A program made the position numbers and the translations under genes. The notes under the pieces are model-generated. The model was not told the origin of the DNA. It ran no database searches and saw only the letters and a list, made by a program, of their open reading frames with translations. A DNA stretch of 50,541 nt from Magnetospirillum sp. UT-4 (GTDB taxonomy: Bacteria > Pseudomonadota > Alphaproteobacteria > Rhodospirillales > Magnetospirillaceae), in NCBI RefSeq assembly GCF_902729435.1, contig NZ_CACVCG010000052.1:1-50541 (forward strand), given 5' to 3'. Positions 26,293 through 34,944 of the stretch are shown piece after piece (position 1 is the first letter of the stretch; every line of letters starts with the position of its first letter).

Positions 26293-27321
26293 ATGGACCG
26301 TACTCTTCGCACCGTCGATGCCCTGGTCGCCGCCGGTCTCGTCACCGAAGCCGCCCGCGGCCGCCTCGACGCGGTGGCCGCCCGCACCGCGGTGGCGGTC
26401 ACCGCCCACGTGGCGGCGCTGATCAATCCCGCCGATCCCGCCGATCCCATCGCCCGGCAGTACCTGCCGGCGCCGGAGGAGCTGGCGACGGCGCCCGAGG
26501 AGCGCGCCGACCCCATCGGCGACGAAGCCTACAGCCCGCTCAAGGGTCTCGTCCACCGCTACCCCGACCGGGTGCTGCTGAAGCCGATCATGGTCTGTCC
26601 GGTCTATTGCCGCTTCTGCTTCCGCCGCGAGGCGGTGGGCGATTCCGGCGCCACCCTGGGGCCGGCCGAGATGGACGCCGCCTTCGCCTATGTCGCCGCC
26701 CGCCCACAGGTGCGCGAGATCATCGTCACCGGCGGCGATCCCTTCATGCTGGGGGCGGCCCGGCTGGCCGACCTGGCGGCCCGCGCCGCCACCATTCCCC
26801 ATCTCGACGTCTTTCGCATCCACACCCGGGTGCCGGTGGCCGATCCGGCCCGGGTCACCCCCGAGCTGGCGGCGGCGCTGGCCGGCGGTCGCGGTCCGGC
26901 GGTGTGGGTGTCGGTGCACGTCAACCACCCGGCCGAGCTGTCGTCCGAAGCCTGCGCCGCCCTGGCCCGGCTGGCCGATGCCGGGCTGCCGCTGGTGGCG
27001 CAGACGGTGCTGCTGAAGGGGATCAACGACACCGCCGAGGTGCTGGAGGCGCTGTTCCGCGCCCTGGTGCGCCACCGGGTGCGGCCCTATTACCTGCACC
27101 ACCCCGACCTCGCCCGCGGCACCGCCCATTTCCGCCCCACCCTGGCCGAGGGGCGGGCGCTGATGCGCGCCCTGCGCGGGCGGCTGTCGGGCATCGCCCT
27201 GCCGACCTACGTCCTCGACATCCCCAGCGGCGCCGGCAAGGTCCCGGTGGGGCCGGATTGGTGGGACGAATCCGCCGGCGAGGTGGCCGATCCGGCCGGC
27301 GGGCGGCACCGGTATCCGTAG
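26293..27321 (+). CDS. epmB: EF-P beta-lysylation protein, lysine 2,3-aminomutase family
   Basis: This 342-residue radical-SAM, PLP-dependent enzyme converts (S)-alpha-lysine to (R)-beta-lysine for EpmA. The [4Fe-4S] motif is CPVYCRFC (Cys102, 106, 109). The TGGDPFM motif and PLP lysine in GAGKVPVGP are present. It is shorter than clostridial lysine aminomutase, as expected for EpmB. ATG 26293 begins MDRTLRTVDALV. An ATG 24 bases upstream would extend it slightly and would almost touch the divergent epmA start. The EAL gene follows after 62 bases on the same strand. Confidence 0.92.
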   Translation: MDRTLRTVDALVAAGLVTEAARGRLDAVAARTAVAVTAHVAALINPADPADPIARQYLPAPEELATAPEERADPIGDEAYSPLKGLVHRYPDRVLLKPIMVCPVYCRFCFRREAVGDSGATLGPAEMDAAFAYVAARPQVREIIVTGGDPFMLGAARLADLAARAATIPHLDVFRIHTRVPVADPARVTPELAAALAGGRGPAVWVSVHVNHPAELSSEACAALARLADAGLPLVAQTVLLKGINDTAEVLEALFRALVRHRVRPYYLHHPDLARGTAHFRPTLAEGRALMRALRGRLSGIALPTYVLDIPSGAGKVPVGPDWWDESAGEVADPAGGRHRYP

Positions 27322-27383
27322 ACGCCGTGGGGTTCCTGTGGTTGAATCCGGATGAACGTCGACGTTGATCCGGGCGGGATGGC

Positions 27384-29048
27384 ATGACGGCAAACGCACC
27401 CTCGGCACAGGCCGTTTTCAAGGCGGAGCGCGACCGCTTCCTCAAGCTGGCGTTCTGCCGCGCCGATCTCCTGTTCGAGCTGGACCACGCCCACGAGATC
27501 GTGTTCTGCGCCGGTCCCACCGCGCCGCTGTTCGGCGCCATCGAGGCGAGGATGGCGGGGACGCGTTTCTTCGACCTGATCGCCGAAGGGGAGCGCCGGC
27601 GCACCGAGGCGGCGATGATGAACCTGGACAAGGACGGCCGGCTCAACGACATGCCGGTGGTGCTGCGCTCGGGCAAGGGCAGCCCGGTGCATGCGGTGCT
27701 GGCCGGCTTCCGCGCCCGCGAGTTCGACAACCACTTCTTCCTGGCGCTGAAGATCCAGCTGGCCGAGGCCGAGGCGGCGGCGGCCGAGGCCTGCGCCCTC
27801 GAGGAACAGCCCGACGAGGCCGCCTTCGCCAAGGTCGCCGCCCAGCGCCTGCACCAGGCCGGCGAGGCGGGCGACGAGGCCAAGGTGTCGCTGATCCGCC
27901 TGCGCAAGCTGAAGGAACTGGCGGAAAAGCTGGGCGGCGGCCAGCGCCATTCGCTGCTGGCGGCCATCGGCCGGGTGCTCAGGCGCTATTCCCTGGGCGG
28001 CGACGCCGCCGGGCGCATCGACGACGACAGCTTCGCCTTCGCCCATGGGGCGGGCATCGACCCCGAGAAGGTCAATGCCGAGATCGAGGAGGCGGCGCAG
28101 GCCTTCCTGCCCGCCGGCACCAGCATCGACGCCCGCTCGGTGACGCTGGAGGCCGATATCGGCTCGCTCACCGAGGACCAGGTGGCGCGCGCCCTGGCCC
28201 ATTCCATGCAGCAATTCTGCGCCGGCAAGGACCGCCTGACGGTGCAGAGCCTGACCGACGCCCTCGACGAGATGCTGGACGGCACCGTCAAGACCGCCAA
28301 GTACTTCCAGCAGGTGACCAAGAAGGGCGATTTCGACGTGGTCTACATGCCCATCTGCGACCTGCGCCTGGGCAAGGTTCACCATTTCGAGGCGCTGTCG
28401 CGCTTCCGCGACGCCGAGCGGGCAAAATCCACCTTCCAGATCATCACCCTGGCCGAGAATCTGGGGGTGATCGCCGATTTCGACCTGGCGGTGGTGGCCA
28501 AGGTGACCGCGGAGCTGGACAAAGTGTGGAAGCGCAAGCCGCTGCCGACGGTGGCGGTCAACCTGTCGGGCATCTCGCTGGCCAGCGACCGCTTCGTCGA
28601 GGCGCTGCACAAGTATCTCGGGCGCGTTCCCGGCCTCAACCGCCGCATGATGTTCGAGATGACCGAATCGGCCGGCATCGCCGACATGGAGCGCACCAAC
28701 AAGGTGATCCAGAGCCTGCGGAGCAAGGGCTACCTGTTCTCGCTGGATGATTTCGGCGCCGGCTCGGCCAGCTTCGACTACCTCAACGCCTTCGACGTCG
28801 ACATCGTCAAGTTCGACGGCCCGGTGGTGCGCCGCGCCTGCGCCTCGAAGCGCGGCCACGATCTGCTCAGCACCATGTCCAAGATGTGCACCCAGGCCGG
28901 CATCCAGACGGTGGCGGAAATGGTCGAGGACAAGAAGGTCGCCAACCAATTGTTCTATTGCGGCGTCGATTACGGTCAGGGATGGTATTTCGGCAAGCCG
29001 TCGGCCAATCCGCTCGATTTCGAGGGGAATTTCGCCGGGGCCCATTAA
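27384..29048 (+). CDS. EAL-domain protein with degenerate N-terminal sensor region
   Basis: This is a 554-residue cytoplasmic protein. Residues about 15-130 look PAS-like (FCRADLLFELDHAHEIVFCAG), about 135-310 is charged and helical with no clear family, and about 320-550 is an EAL domain. Catalytic residues of c-di-GMP phosphodiesterases are largely present: EALSRF, AVNLSG, MFEMTES, LDDFGAGSASFDYL, VKFDG and AEMVED (in place of AEGVE). Activity is therefore plausible. No GGDEF is present. It overlaps nothing but is separated by only 10 bases from the cyclic-nucleotide-binding gene, so the two form a pair lying between epmB and efp. Confidence 0.85.
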   Translation: MTANAPSAQAVFKAERDRFLKLAFCRADLLFELDHAHEIVFCAGPTAPLFGAIEARMAGTRFFDLIAEGERRRTEAAMMNLDKDGRLNDMPVVLRSGKGSPVHAVLAGFRAREFDNHFFLALKIQLAEAEAAAAEACALEEQPDEAAFAKVAAQRLHQAGEAGDEAKVSLIRLRKLKELAEKLGGGQRHSLLAAIGRVLRRYSLGGDAAGRIDDDSFAFAHGAGIDPEKVNAEIEEAAQAFLPAGTSIDARSVTLEADIGSLTEDQVARALAHSMQQFCAGKDRLTVQSLTDALDEMLDGTVKTAKYFQQVTKKGDFDVVYMPICDLRLGKVHHFEALSRFRDAERAKSTFQIITLAENLGVIADFDLAVVAKVTAELDKVWKRKPLPTVAVNLSGISLASDRFVEALHKYLGRVPGLNRRMMFEMTESAGIADMERTNKVIQSLRSKGYLFSLDDFGAGSASFDYLNAFDVDIVKFDGPVVRRACASKRGHDLLSTMSKMCTQAGIQTVAEMVEDKKVANQLFYCGVDYGQGWYFGKPSANPLDFEGNFAGAH

Positions 29049-29058
29049 TGGGGGGGAG

Positions 29059-29502
29059 ATGTCTCGCATCGCATTCCAGCGCGCCTTCCAGGAACTCGAT
29101 GACGGCGAGCTCGACGACCTGATCGCCAGCGCCGAGCGCTTCACCTTCCCCGCCGGCACCCGCATCCTGCGCGAGGGCGAGGACAATGCCCGCATCTTCG
29201 TGGTGCTGGAAGGCGCCATCCGGGTGGTGCATTTCGAGCGCGAGGGGGCGGAGAAGAAAATCGCCGATCCGCTGGGTCCGGGCGACGCCTTCGGCGAGAT
29301 GTCGTTCATCGACGAAATGGGCGCCAGCGCCACCCTGATCGCCGATTCCGACGTGGTCGCCAAGGCCGCCGGCAAGGACCTAGTGGCCGCCCTGGCCGCC
29401 CGCCATCCCGGCTTCATGGAGCGCTTCTACCTCTCGCTGCTCTACACCGTCATCCGCCGCCTGCGCCGCCTGGACGCGGCGTTCCTGATGCGGGGGAAGT
29501 AG
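29059..29502 (+). CDS. Cyclic-nucleotide-binding-fold protein, stand-alone
   Basis: This 147-residue protein is a single CAP-type beta-barrel (about 20-120) without DNA-binding or enzyme domain. The phosphate-binding cassette reads FGEMSFIDEMGASATLIA. The usual Pro-Arg before Ser-Ala-Thr is Gly-Ala, so the arginine that contacts the cyclic phosphate is missing and cAMP binding is doubtful. GGGGGAG precedes ATG 29059. It follows the EAL gene by 10 bases. A protein-interaction role, or binding of another ligand, is possible. Confidence 0.85.
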   Translation: MSRIAFQRAFQELDDGELDDLIASAERFTFPAGTRILREGEDNARIFVVLEGAIRVVHFEREGAEKKIADPLGPGDAFGEMSFIDEMGASATLIADSDVVAKAAGKDLVAALAARHPGFMERFYLSLLYTVIRRLRRLDAAFLMRGK

Positions 29503-29586
29503 GAAAAGGGGCGGGGGCGGTTGCCATGGCCGCCCCAAGCTGCTAGGTTCCGCGCCAATTTCCCGGCAGCCCTTTCGGAATTCCCA

Positions 29587-30150
29587 ATGAAGATCAACGC
29601 CAACCTGATTCGCGTCGGCAACATCATCGAGCACAACGGCAAGCAGTGGGCCGTGCTCAAGACCGCCATCGTTCAGCCCGGCAAGGGCGGCGCGTTCATC
29701 ACCGTCGAGATGCGCGACATCCGCACCGGCACCAAGACCAACGAGCGCTGGCGCACCGCCGACACCGTCGAGAAGTGCAATGTCGAGGAGAAGGAGTGCA
29801 CCTTCCTGTTCCTCGACGGCGAGCACCTGACGTTCATGGATGCCGAGAGCTTCGAGCAGTTCACCGTGCCGTCCGAGATCCTGGGCGACGCGGCGGCCTT
29901 CCTGCAGGACGGCATGGTGGTGGCGGTGGACTTCATCGAAGGCTCGCCGGTGTCGGTGTCGCTGCCCGAGAAGGTGGTGATGACGGTGACCGAGGCCGAT
30001 CCGGTGGTGAAGGGCCAGACCGCGTCGTCGTCCTACAAGCCGGCCAAGCTGGAGAACGGCCTCAAGATCCTGGTGCCGCCGTTCATCGCCGAGGGCGAGA
30101 AGATCGTGGTAAACACCGGCGACTGCTCCTACGTCGAGCGGGCCAAGTAG
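29587..30150 (+). CDS. efp: Translation elongation factor P
   Basis: This 187-residue EF-P rescues ribosomes stalled at proline runs. Three beta-barrel domains are present. The domain I loop carries the modified lysine, Lys33, in QPGKGGAF, the form recognised by EpmA and consistent with epmA/epmB nearby. The C-terminal VNTGDCSYVERAK is typical. ATG 29587 begins MKINANLIRVG. Upstream in-frame sequence lacks a ribosome binding site. It may be transcribed with the two preceding genes (84-base gap). Confidence 0.96.
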   Translation: MKINANLIRVGNIIEHNGKQWAVLKTAIVQPGKGGAFITVEMRDIRTGTKTNERWRTADTVEKCNVEEKECTFLFLDGEHLTFMDAESFEQFTVPSEILGDAAAFLQDGMVVAVDFIEGSPVSVSLPEKVVMTVTEADPVVKGQTASSSYKPAKLENGLKILVPPFIAEGEKIVVNTGDCSYVERAK

Positions 30151-30170
30151 TCGTATCCGTGCCCGGGAAG

Positions 30171-30288
30171 GCCTCGCCCTTCGAGACAGCCACTGCGTGG
30201 CTTCCTCAGGGTGAGGCTGAATTCCTGAGAGATTGGTTGGCGCCCTCATCCTGAGGAGCGGCCGCAGGCCGCGTCTCGAAGGATGGGG
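30171..30288. repeat. Dispersed palindromic double repeat
   Basis: Two hairpin units, GCCTCGCCCTTCGAGAC...CCTCAGGGTGAGGC (30171-30217) and CCTCATCCTGAGGAG-stem-CGTCTCGAAGGATG (30244-30285), fill most of the gap between efp and suhB. Same family as 5186, 17646 and 34785. Confidence 0.75.
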
Positions 30289-30329
30289 GCGCCAGGCCGC
30301 TTCAACACCTTGTCAAAGGGTCCTTCCCG

Positions 30330-31127
30330 ATGATCGTTCGTTCCGCGCTGCTCAACGTCATGATGGCGGCGGCCCGCAAGGCGGGCCGCGGCATGCTGCG
30401 CGATTTCGGCGAGGTCGAGAAGCTGCAGGTGTCCATGAAGGGCACCGCCGATTTCGTCTCGTCGGCCGACCTGAAGGCCGAGAAGACCCTGCGCCAGGAA
30501 CTGGCCAAGGCGCGCCCCGGCTACGCCTTCCTGCTGGAAGAGGGCGGCGAGGTGGCGGGCGAGGACAAGAGCCATCGCTGGATCGTCGATCCCATCGACG
30601 GCACCACCAACTTCCTGCACGGCATCCCGCACTTCGCGGTCTCGGTCGGGCTGGAGCGGGACGGCGAGATGGTGGCCGGCGTGGTCTACGAGCCGATCTC
30701 GGATTCCATGTTCCATGCCGAGAAGGGGGCGGGCGCCTTCCTCAACGACTGGCGCCTGCGCGTCTCGGCCCGGCGCAAGATGGACGAATCGGTGATCACC
30801 ACCGGTATCCCCCATCGCGGACGCCCGGGGCAGGAGGTGTTCATCAAGGAGCTGACCGCGGTGATGACCAACGCCGCCGGCGTGCGCCGCTTCGGCTCGG
30901 CCGCCCTCGACCTCGCCTATGTGGCGGCGGGGCGCTGCGAGGGCTATTGGGAACATTCCATCAAGCCGTGGGACATGGCCGCCGGAATCGTGCTGGTGCG
31001 CGAGGCGGGCGGCTACGTCACCGATTTCGAGGGCAAGGGCGACATGCTGGCGTCGGGCGACGTGGTCGCCGCCAACGACCAGTTGCATGCCCCGCTGCTT
31101 TCGTTGCTTCGGCGGGCTGCGAATTAA
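30330..31127 (+). CDS. suhB: Inositol-1-monophosphatase family protein, SuhB-like
   Basis: This 265-residue Mg-dependent phosphatase has metal-site motifs LLEEGGE, DPIDGTTNFLHG and WDMAAG in the usual spacing, the last with the third metal-binding Asp. It could act on inositol phosphates, on related sugar or nucleotide phosphates, or as a transcription antitermination partner as SuhB does in E. coli. Length and motif order favour the SuhB group. ATG 30330 begins MIVRSALLN. A promoter may lie in the palindromic region upstream. Confidence 0.9.
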   Translation: MIVRSALLNVMMAAARKAGRGMLRDFGEVEKLQVSMKGTADFVSSADLKAEKTLRQELAKARPGYAFLLEEGGEVAGEDKSHRWIVDPIDGTTNFLHGIPHFAVSVGLERDGEMVAGVVYEPISDSMFHAEKGAGAFLNDWRLRVSARRKMDESVITTGIPHRGRPGQEVFIKELTAVMTNAAGVRRFGSAALDLAYVAAGRCEGYWEHSIKPWDMAAGIVLVREAGGYVTDFEGKGDMLASGDVVAANDQLHAPLLSLLRRAAN

Positions 31128-31185
31128 CTGAAAATTTACGCTTGCAACGAAGTGAGAAGCCGGGATCGATTTCGGCATCTCACTG

Positions 31186-31214
31186 TTGTAGCGCGAGTCG
31201 TCATCATGTAGTCT
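31186..31214 (+). promoter_or_regulatory. Possible promoter for the OmpA-like gene
   Basis: TTGTAG (31186-31191), a 17-base spacer and TAGTCT (31209-31214) lie 40 bases before the start codon. The match is moderate. A short hairpin CTCTC...GAGAG follows in the leader. Confidence 0.3.
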
Positions 31215-31253
31215 CTCGACAATTCTGATGAGAGAGGCGGGGGTATTCGGCCC

Positions 31254-32456
31254 ATGGCGATGGCGACTTGGCGGGTTCTGGCGCTGTCCGCGCTGGCGGG
31301 CGCCGTAGCCCTGCCGGCTTCGGCCCAGGTGGTGATCGGCGGTTCCGACCGCCCCAGCGTCGAGATCAACTGGGCGGTGCTGGACAGCCTGGGACGGCAG
31401 CCCACCCTGGCGGACATGCTGAAGGCGGAGGTCCCGGCCACGCCGGCGGCGCAGTCGCGCCTTCCCGGCACGCAGGCTCCGGTCGCCTACCGCCCGTTCA
31501 AGGGCGACAAGGGCGGCGCCGCCCCGGCCCCGCAGAAGACGGCCAAGGCGCTTCCCGCCGCGATGCCGGCCTCCGAGCCGGTCTACAAGCCCTACCAGCC
31601 CGTGAAGGCCGAGCCGAAGCCGGTGCCCGTGGCGGCCGCGCCCGCGCCCGAGCCGGCCAAGCCGGCGGCCAAGGTGGAAATCGCCAAGGCTGAAATCGCC
31701 AAGGTCGAAGCGCCTGCCCCTGCCGCGCCGTCACCCGCTCCGGTGACCGCCGCCCCGGCTCCCGCGCCCAAGCCGGTTGCCGCCAAGCCCGAACCGGCCA
31801 AGGTCCAACCGGCCAAGCCCGAACCGGCGAAGCCGGCCGGGCCGCAGGTGGCGCTGCCCGAGATCGCCAAGCCCGCGCCCGCGCCTGCGCCCGCGCCGCA
31901 ACCGGCACCGCCCGCCGCCACCGCGGTGGTGCAGCCCATGGGGCTGACCCCGCCGCCGCTGGCCAAGGCCCCGGCAGCCCCCGCCGCCCCGGTCGCCAAG
32001 GTCGAGCCGCCGCCGGCTCCGGCTCCGGCCCCGGCCGCCATTTCCGTTCCGGTCCCGCCGCCGGCCCAGATCGCCTCGCTGCCGCCCGCCGCCGCCCCCG
32101 TGGTGGTTCCGGCGCCGGCCCCGGCGGTGCCGCGCCTGTCGGGCGACACTTTGTCCATCATCTTCTCGGCCGACGAGTCCAAGGTCCCTGCCTCCTCCCA
32201 GGCCAGCCTGGACGCGCTGGCCAAGCGGCTGGAGAAGGATGCAGGCCTCGGCCTGCAGCTGATGGCCTTCGCCGCCGGCAACGAGGCGGACGCCTCGAAG
32301 GCCCGCCGGTTGTCGCTGTCGCGCGCCCTCGAGGTGCGCAAGGCGCTGATGGAGAAGGGCGTGCGCTCGACCCGTATCGAGGTGAGGGCGCTGGGCAACC
32401 GCCTGGAAGGCCAGGGTCCCGCCGACCGCGTCGATGCTGTGATGGTGGCGCGCTGA
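31254..32456 (+). CDS. OmpA-like envelope protein with long Pro/Ala/Lys-rich linker
   Basis: This is a 400-residue exported protein. Residues 1-24 are a signal peptide (cleavage after ASA). Residues about 25-75 are a small folded region. Residues about 80-290 are a proline-, alanine- and lysine-rich linker with PKPEPAK/PAPAPAP repeats that could span the periplasm. Residues about 295-400 resemble an OmpA C-terminal domain (LSIIFSADESKVPASSQ, RRLSLSRALEVRKALMEKGV, RIEVRALGNR). Two ATGs, 31254 and 31260, are possible. It sits 118 bases before a MotA-like and MotB-like pair on the same strand. A role in anchoring the envelope or supporting the motor-like complex is inference. Confidence 0.8.
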   Translation: MAMATWRVLALSALAGAVALPASAQVVIGGSDRPSVEINWAVLDSLGRQPTLADMLKAEVPATPAAQSRLPGTQAPVAYRPFKGDKGGAAPAPQKTAKALPAAMPASEPVYKPYQPVKAEPKPVPVAAAPAPEPAKPAAKVEIAKAEIAKVEAPAPAAPSPAPVTAAPAPAPKPVAAKPEPAKVQPAKPEPAKPAGPQVALPEIAKPAPAPAPAPQPAPPAATAVVQPMGLTPPPLAKAPAAPAAPVAKVEPPPAPAPAPAAISVPVPPPAQIASLPPAAAPVVVPAPAPAVPRLSGDTLSIIFSADESKVPASSQASLDALAKRLEKDAGLGLQLMAFAAGNEADASKARRLSLSRALEVRKALMEKGVRSTRIEVRALGNRLEGQGPADRVDAVMVAR

Positions 32457-32574
32457 GCCCATCGGCGGGCCTGCCGCTTCCCGGCTAATCCGTCAGTCCG
32501 GCTGCCCATCCCGCCCGGAAATGGACACAATCGGGACCCATGGTGGTCCCAGTGTTCCAGGTCCAGAGGCGCCC

Positions 32575-33705
32575 ATGACCCAGCCCCGTCGTTATCTGCT
32601 GCGCATGGCAGCCTTTCTTGCCGCGGTGGCGGCGGTGGCGGCCCTGCTCGCCCCCGGCCTGCTGGCCGCCTTCATGGCCAATCCCGGCCTCAACGGCCTG
32701 ATCGTCGGCGTGTTCCTGGTCGGCATCGCCATGAACTTCCGGCAGGTGCTGCTGCTCAAGCCCGAGGTCGAATGGCTCGAGGGCTGGCGGCGCGGCCAGC
32801 CGGTGACCTCCGGCGGCCGGCTGCGGCTGCTGGCGCCCATGGCCGGGGCGCTGGGCGAACGCCAGGGGCGGATGAGCCTGTCGGCGGTGGGCCTGCGCTC
32901 GATCCTCGATTCCATCGCGGCGCGCCTCGATGAATCGCGCGAGCTGGCCCGCTACTTCGTCGGGTTGCTGATCTTCCTCGGCCTGCTCGGCACCTTCTGG
33001 GGGCTGTCGCGCACGGTGGGCTCGGTGGGCGAGGTGATCGCGTCGCTGTCGGTCACCGGCGGTGACGCCGCGCTGGCCTTCGAGCACCTGAAATCGGGCC
33101 TGGAGGCGCCGCTGTCGGGCATGGGCACCGCCTTCTCGACCTCGCTGTTCGGCCTGGCCGGGTCGCTGGTGCTGGGCTTCCTCGACCTGCAGGCTGGCCA
33201 GGCGCAGAACGCCTTCTACACCGAGCTGGAGGACTGGCTGGCCGGTCAGACCCGCCTGGGCGGCTCCGGCCCGGTGGCCGAGGGCGACCAGACGGTGCCG
33301 GCCTACATCCAGGCGCTGCTGGAACAGACCGCCGATTCCCTGGACGAATTGCAGCGCATCCTGGCCCGCGGCGAGGAAAGCCGAATTTCCACCAACGCCA
33401 ACATCCGCGCGCTGACCGACAAGCTGTCCACGCTCACCGACCACATGAAGGCCGAGCAGGCGCTGATGATCAAGCTGGGCGAGGCCCAGCTGGACGCCCG
33501 CCCGCTGCTGGCCCGCATCGCCGACCAGGCCGGCGGCGGCATCGACGAGGCGACCAAGTCCCACATCCGCAACATGGATCTGGCGCTGTCGCGCCTGGCC
33601 GAGGATTCCTCGCGCGGGCACGAGGAGCTGATCGCCGAATTGCGGTCCGAATTCAAGCTGCTGGCGCGCACCATCGCCGCCGTGGCCGAAGACGCGGAGA
33701 CCTGA
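32575..33705 (+). CDS. MotA/TolQ/ExbB-family proton-channel-like protein
   Basis: This is a 376-residue inner-membrane protein with four probable helices (about 8-30, 40-58, 128-150 and 180-200) and a long cytoplasmic C-terminus predicted helical. The central GLLIFLGLLGTFWGLSRTVGS and GMGTAFSTSLFGLAGSL stretches are the MotA_ExbB core. It is not the flagellar MotA (too long, no flagellar context) and lacks ExbB's short form. AGAGG precedes ATG 32575. It ends one base before the MotB-like gene, indicating a single complex of channel and peptidoglycan-anchored subunit. Confidence 0.85.
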   Translation: MTQPRRYLLRMAAFLAAVAAVAALLAPGLLAAFMANPGLNGLIVGVFLVGIAMNFRQVLLLKPEVEWLEGWRRGQPVTSGGRLRLLAPMAGALGERQGRMSLSAVGLRSILDSIAARLDESRELARYFVGLLIFLGLLGTFWGLSRTVGSVGEVIASLSVTGGDAALAFEHLKSGLEAPLSGMGTAFSTSLFGLAGSLVLGFLDLQAGQAQNAFYTELEDWLAGQTRLGGSGPVAEGDQTVPAYIQALLEQTADSLDELQRILARGEESRISTNANIRALTDKLSTLTDHMKAEQALMIKLGEAQLDARPLLARIADQAGGGIDEATKSHIRNMDLALSRLAEDSSRGHEELIAELRSEFKLLARTIAAVAEDAET

Positions 33706-33706
33706 G

Positions 33707-34756
33707 ATGGCACTGGCGGGACGGCGGGCGCGCCGGCGCGGCGTCGACATCTGGCCGGGCTTCGTCGATGCCCTGGCCACCCTCTTGATGGCCATGATCT
33801 TCGTGCTGCTGGTGTTCGTGCTGGCCCAGTACTTCCTGGGCAACGCCCTGTCGGGGCGCGAGCAGGCGTTGAACCGCCTGGGCGCCGAGATGGCGGCCCT
33901 GGCCGAGCAGCTGTCGCTGGAGAAGAAGGCCAACCAGTCGCTGCAGGCCGATCTCGGGCGGCTGTCCGGGCAGCTGACCTCGTCCGAGGCGGAGCGCGAG
34001 CGCCTGGGCCACGACGTCGCCGCGCTGGATGCGCTGAAGGCCCAGCTGGAGGCCCGGGTGGCCGAGCTGGACGGCAAGCTGGGCGAGGCCGGTACCGCCC
34101 TGGAGGGCGAGCGCCAGGTCAGCGCCCAGGCCCGCGCCGAGCTGGCCCTGCTGGCCCAACAGGTGGAGGCGGCCAAGCAGGAGCTGGCCCGCGTCGCCGC
34201 CGCCCTGGAGGCCGCCGAGAAGGCCGGGGCCGACCAGAAGGTGCAGATCGCCGATCTCGGCAAGCGCCTCAACCTCGCCTTGGCCGGCAAGGTCGAGGAA
34301 TTGCAGCGCTACCGCTCGGAATTCTTCGGCCGGCTGCGCCAGGTGCTGGGCAACCGCCCCGGCATTCGCATCGAGGGCGACCGCTTCGTGTTCCAGTCGG
34401 AGCTGCTGTTCGACACCGCCTCGGCGGAACTGGGCCTGGAGGGCATCACCCAGGTGCGCGCCCTGGCCAAGACCCTGAACGAGCTGTCGGCCCAGATCCC
34501 CAAGGAGATCAACTGGGTGCTGCGGGTCGACGGCCACACCGACCGCCGCCCCATCGCCTCGGGCCGCTACCCCTCCAACTGGGAATTGTCCACCGCCCGC
34601 GCCATCACCGTGGTGCAGACCCTGGTCGCCAACGGCGTCCCCCCCGACCGCCTGGCCGCCGCCGGCTTCGGCGAGTTCCAGCCCCTCGACAAGGGCGAGA
34701 CGGCCGATGCGTTGGCGAAGAACCGCCGCATCGAGATCCGGTTGGATCAGCGCTGA
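33707..34756 (+). CDS. MotB-like peptidoglycan-binding motor subunit
   Basis: This is a 349-residue partner of the preceding protein. A single N-terminal membrane helix (about 17-42) begins with GFVDALATLL, where Asp21 sits as the proton-conducting Asp does in MotB. Residues about 50-205 form a long coiled coil (heptad-rich, Leu/Ala/Glu). Residues about 215-349 are an OmpA/MotB peptidoglycan-binding domain with VDGHTDRRPIASG, NWELSTARA and GEFQPL. The coiled coil is longer than in flagellar MotB. The work it powers is unknown: no ZorC/ZorD or gliding genes lie nearby. Confidence 0.87.
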   Translation: MALAGRRARRRGVDIWPGFVDALATLLMAMIFVLLVFVLAQYFLGNALSGREQALNRLGAEMAALAEQLSLEKKANQSLQADLGRLSGQLTSSEAERERLGHDVAALDALKAQLEARVAELDGKLGEAGTALEGERQVSAQARAELALLAQQVEAAKQELARVAAALEAAEKAGADQKVQIADLGKRLNLALAGKVEELQRYRSEFFGRLRQVLGNRPGIRIEGDRFVFQSELLFDTASAELGLEGITQVRALAKTLNELSAQIPKEINWVLRVDGHTDRRPIASGRYPSNWELSTARAITVVQTLVANGVPPDRLAAAGFGEFQPLDKGETADALAKNRRIEIRLDQR

Positions 34757-34784
34757 GGGGCGAGAGGGACTTGGCGATATTCGG

Positions 34785-34902
34785 GCCTCACCCTGAGGAG
34801 GCCGCGCCAGCGGCCGTCTCGAAGGGCGAGGCCCGTCGCACGTTCTTGGCCCGCCTCACCCTTCGAGACGCGGCCCGGGCGGGCCGCTCCTCAGGATGAG
34901 GC
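34785..34902. repeat. Dispersed palindromic double repeat
   Basis: GCCTCACCCTGAGGAGG-stem-CCGTCTCGAAGGGCGAGGC (34785-34832) and CCTCACCCTTCGAGACG-stem-CTCCTCAGGATGAGGC (34854-34902) lie head to head between convergent genes. Same family as 5186, 17646 and 30171, and it may also serve as a bidirectional terminator here. Confidence 0.75.
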
Positions 34903-34944
34903 TGCCGATGGAGCGGAACCGAGCCGGCCCCATAGCCGGCCCGC

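Noticed and set aside
32575-34756. MotA/MotB-like pair as a Zorya anti-phage system (ZorA/ZorB)
   Set aside because: The architecture is similar, but no ZorC, ZorD or ZorE-like gene follows, the neighbours are housekeeping genes, and an OmpA-like gene precedes the pair. A general envelope role is simpler.
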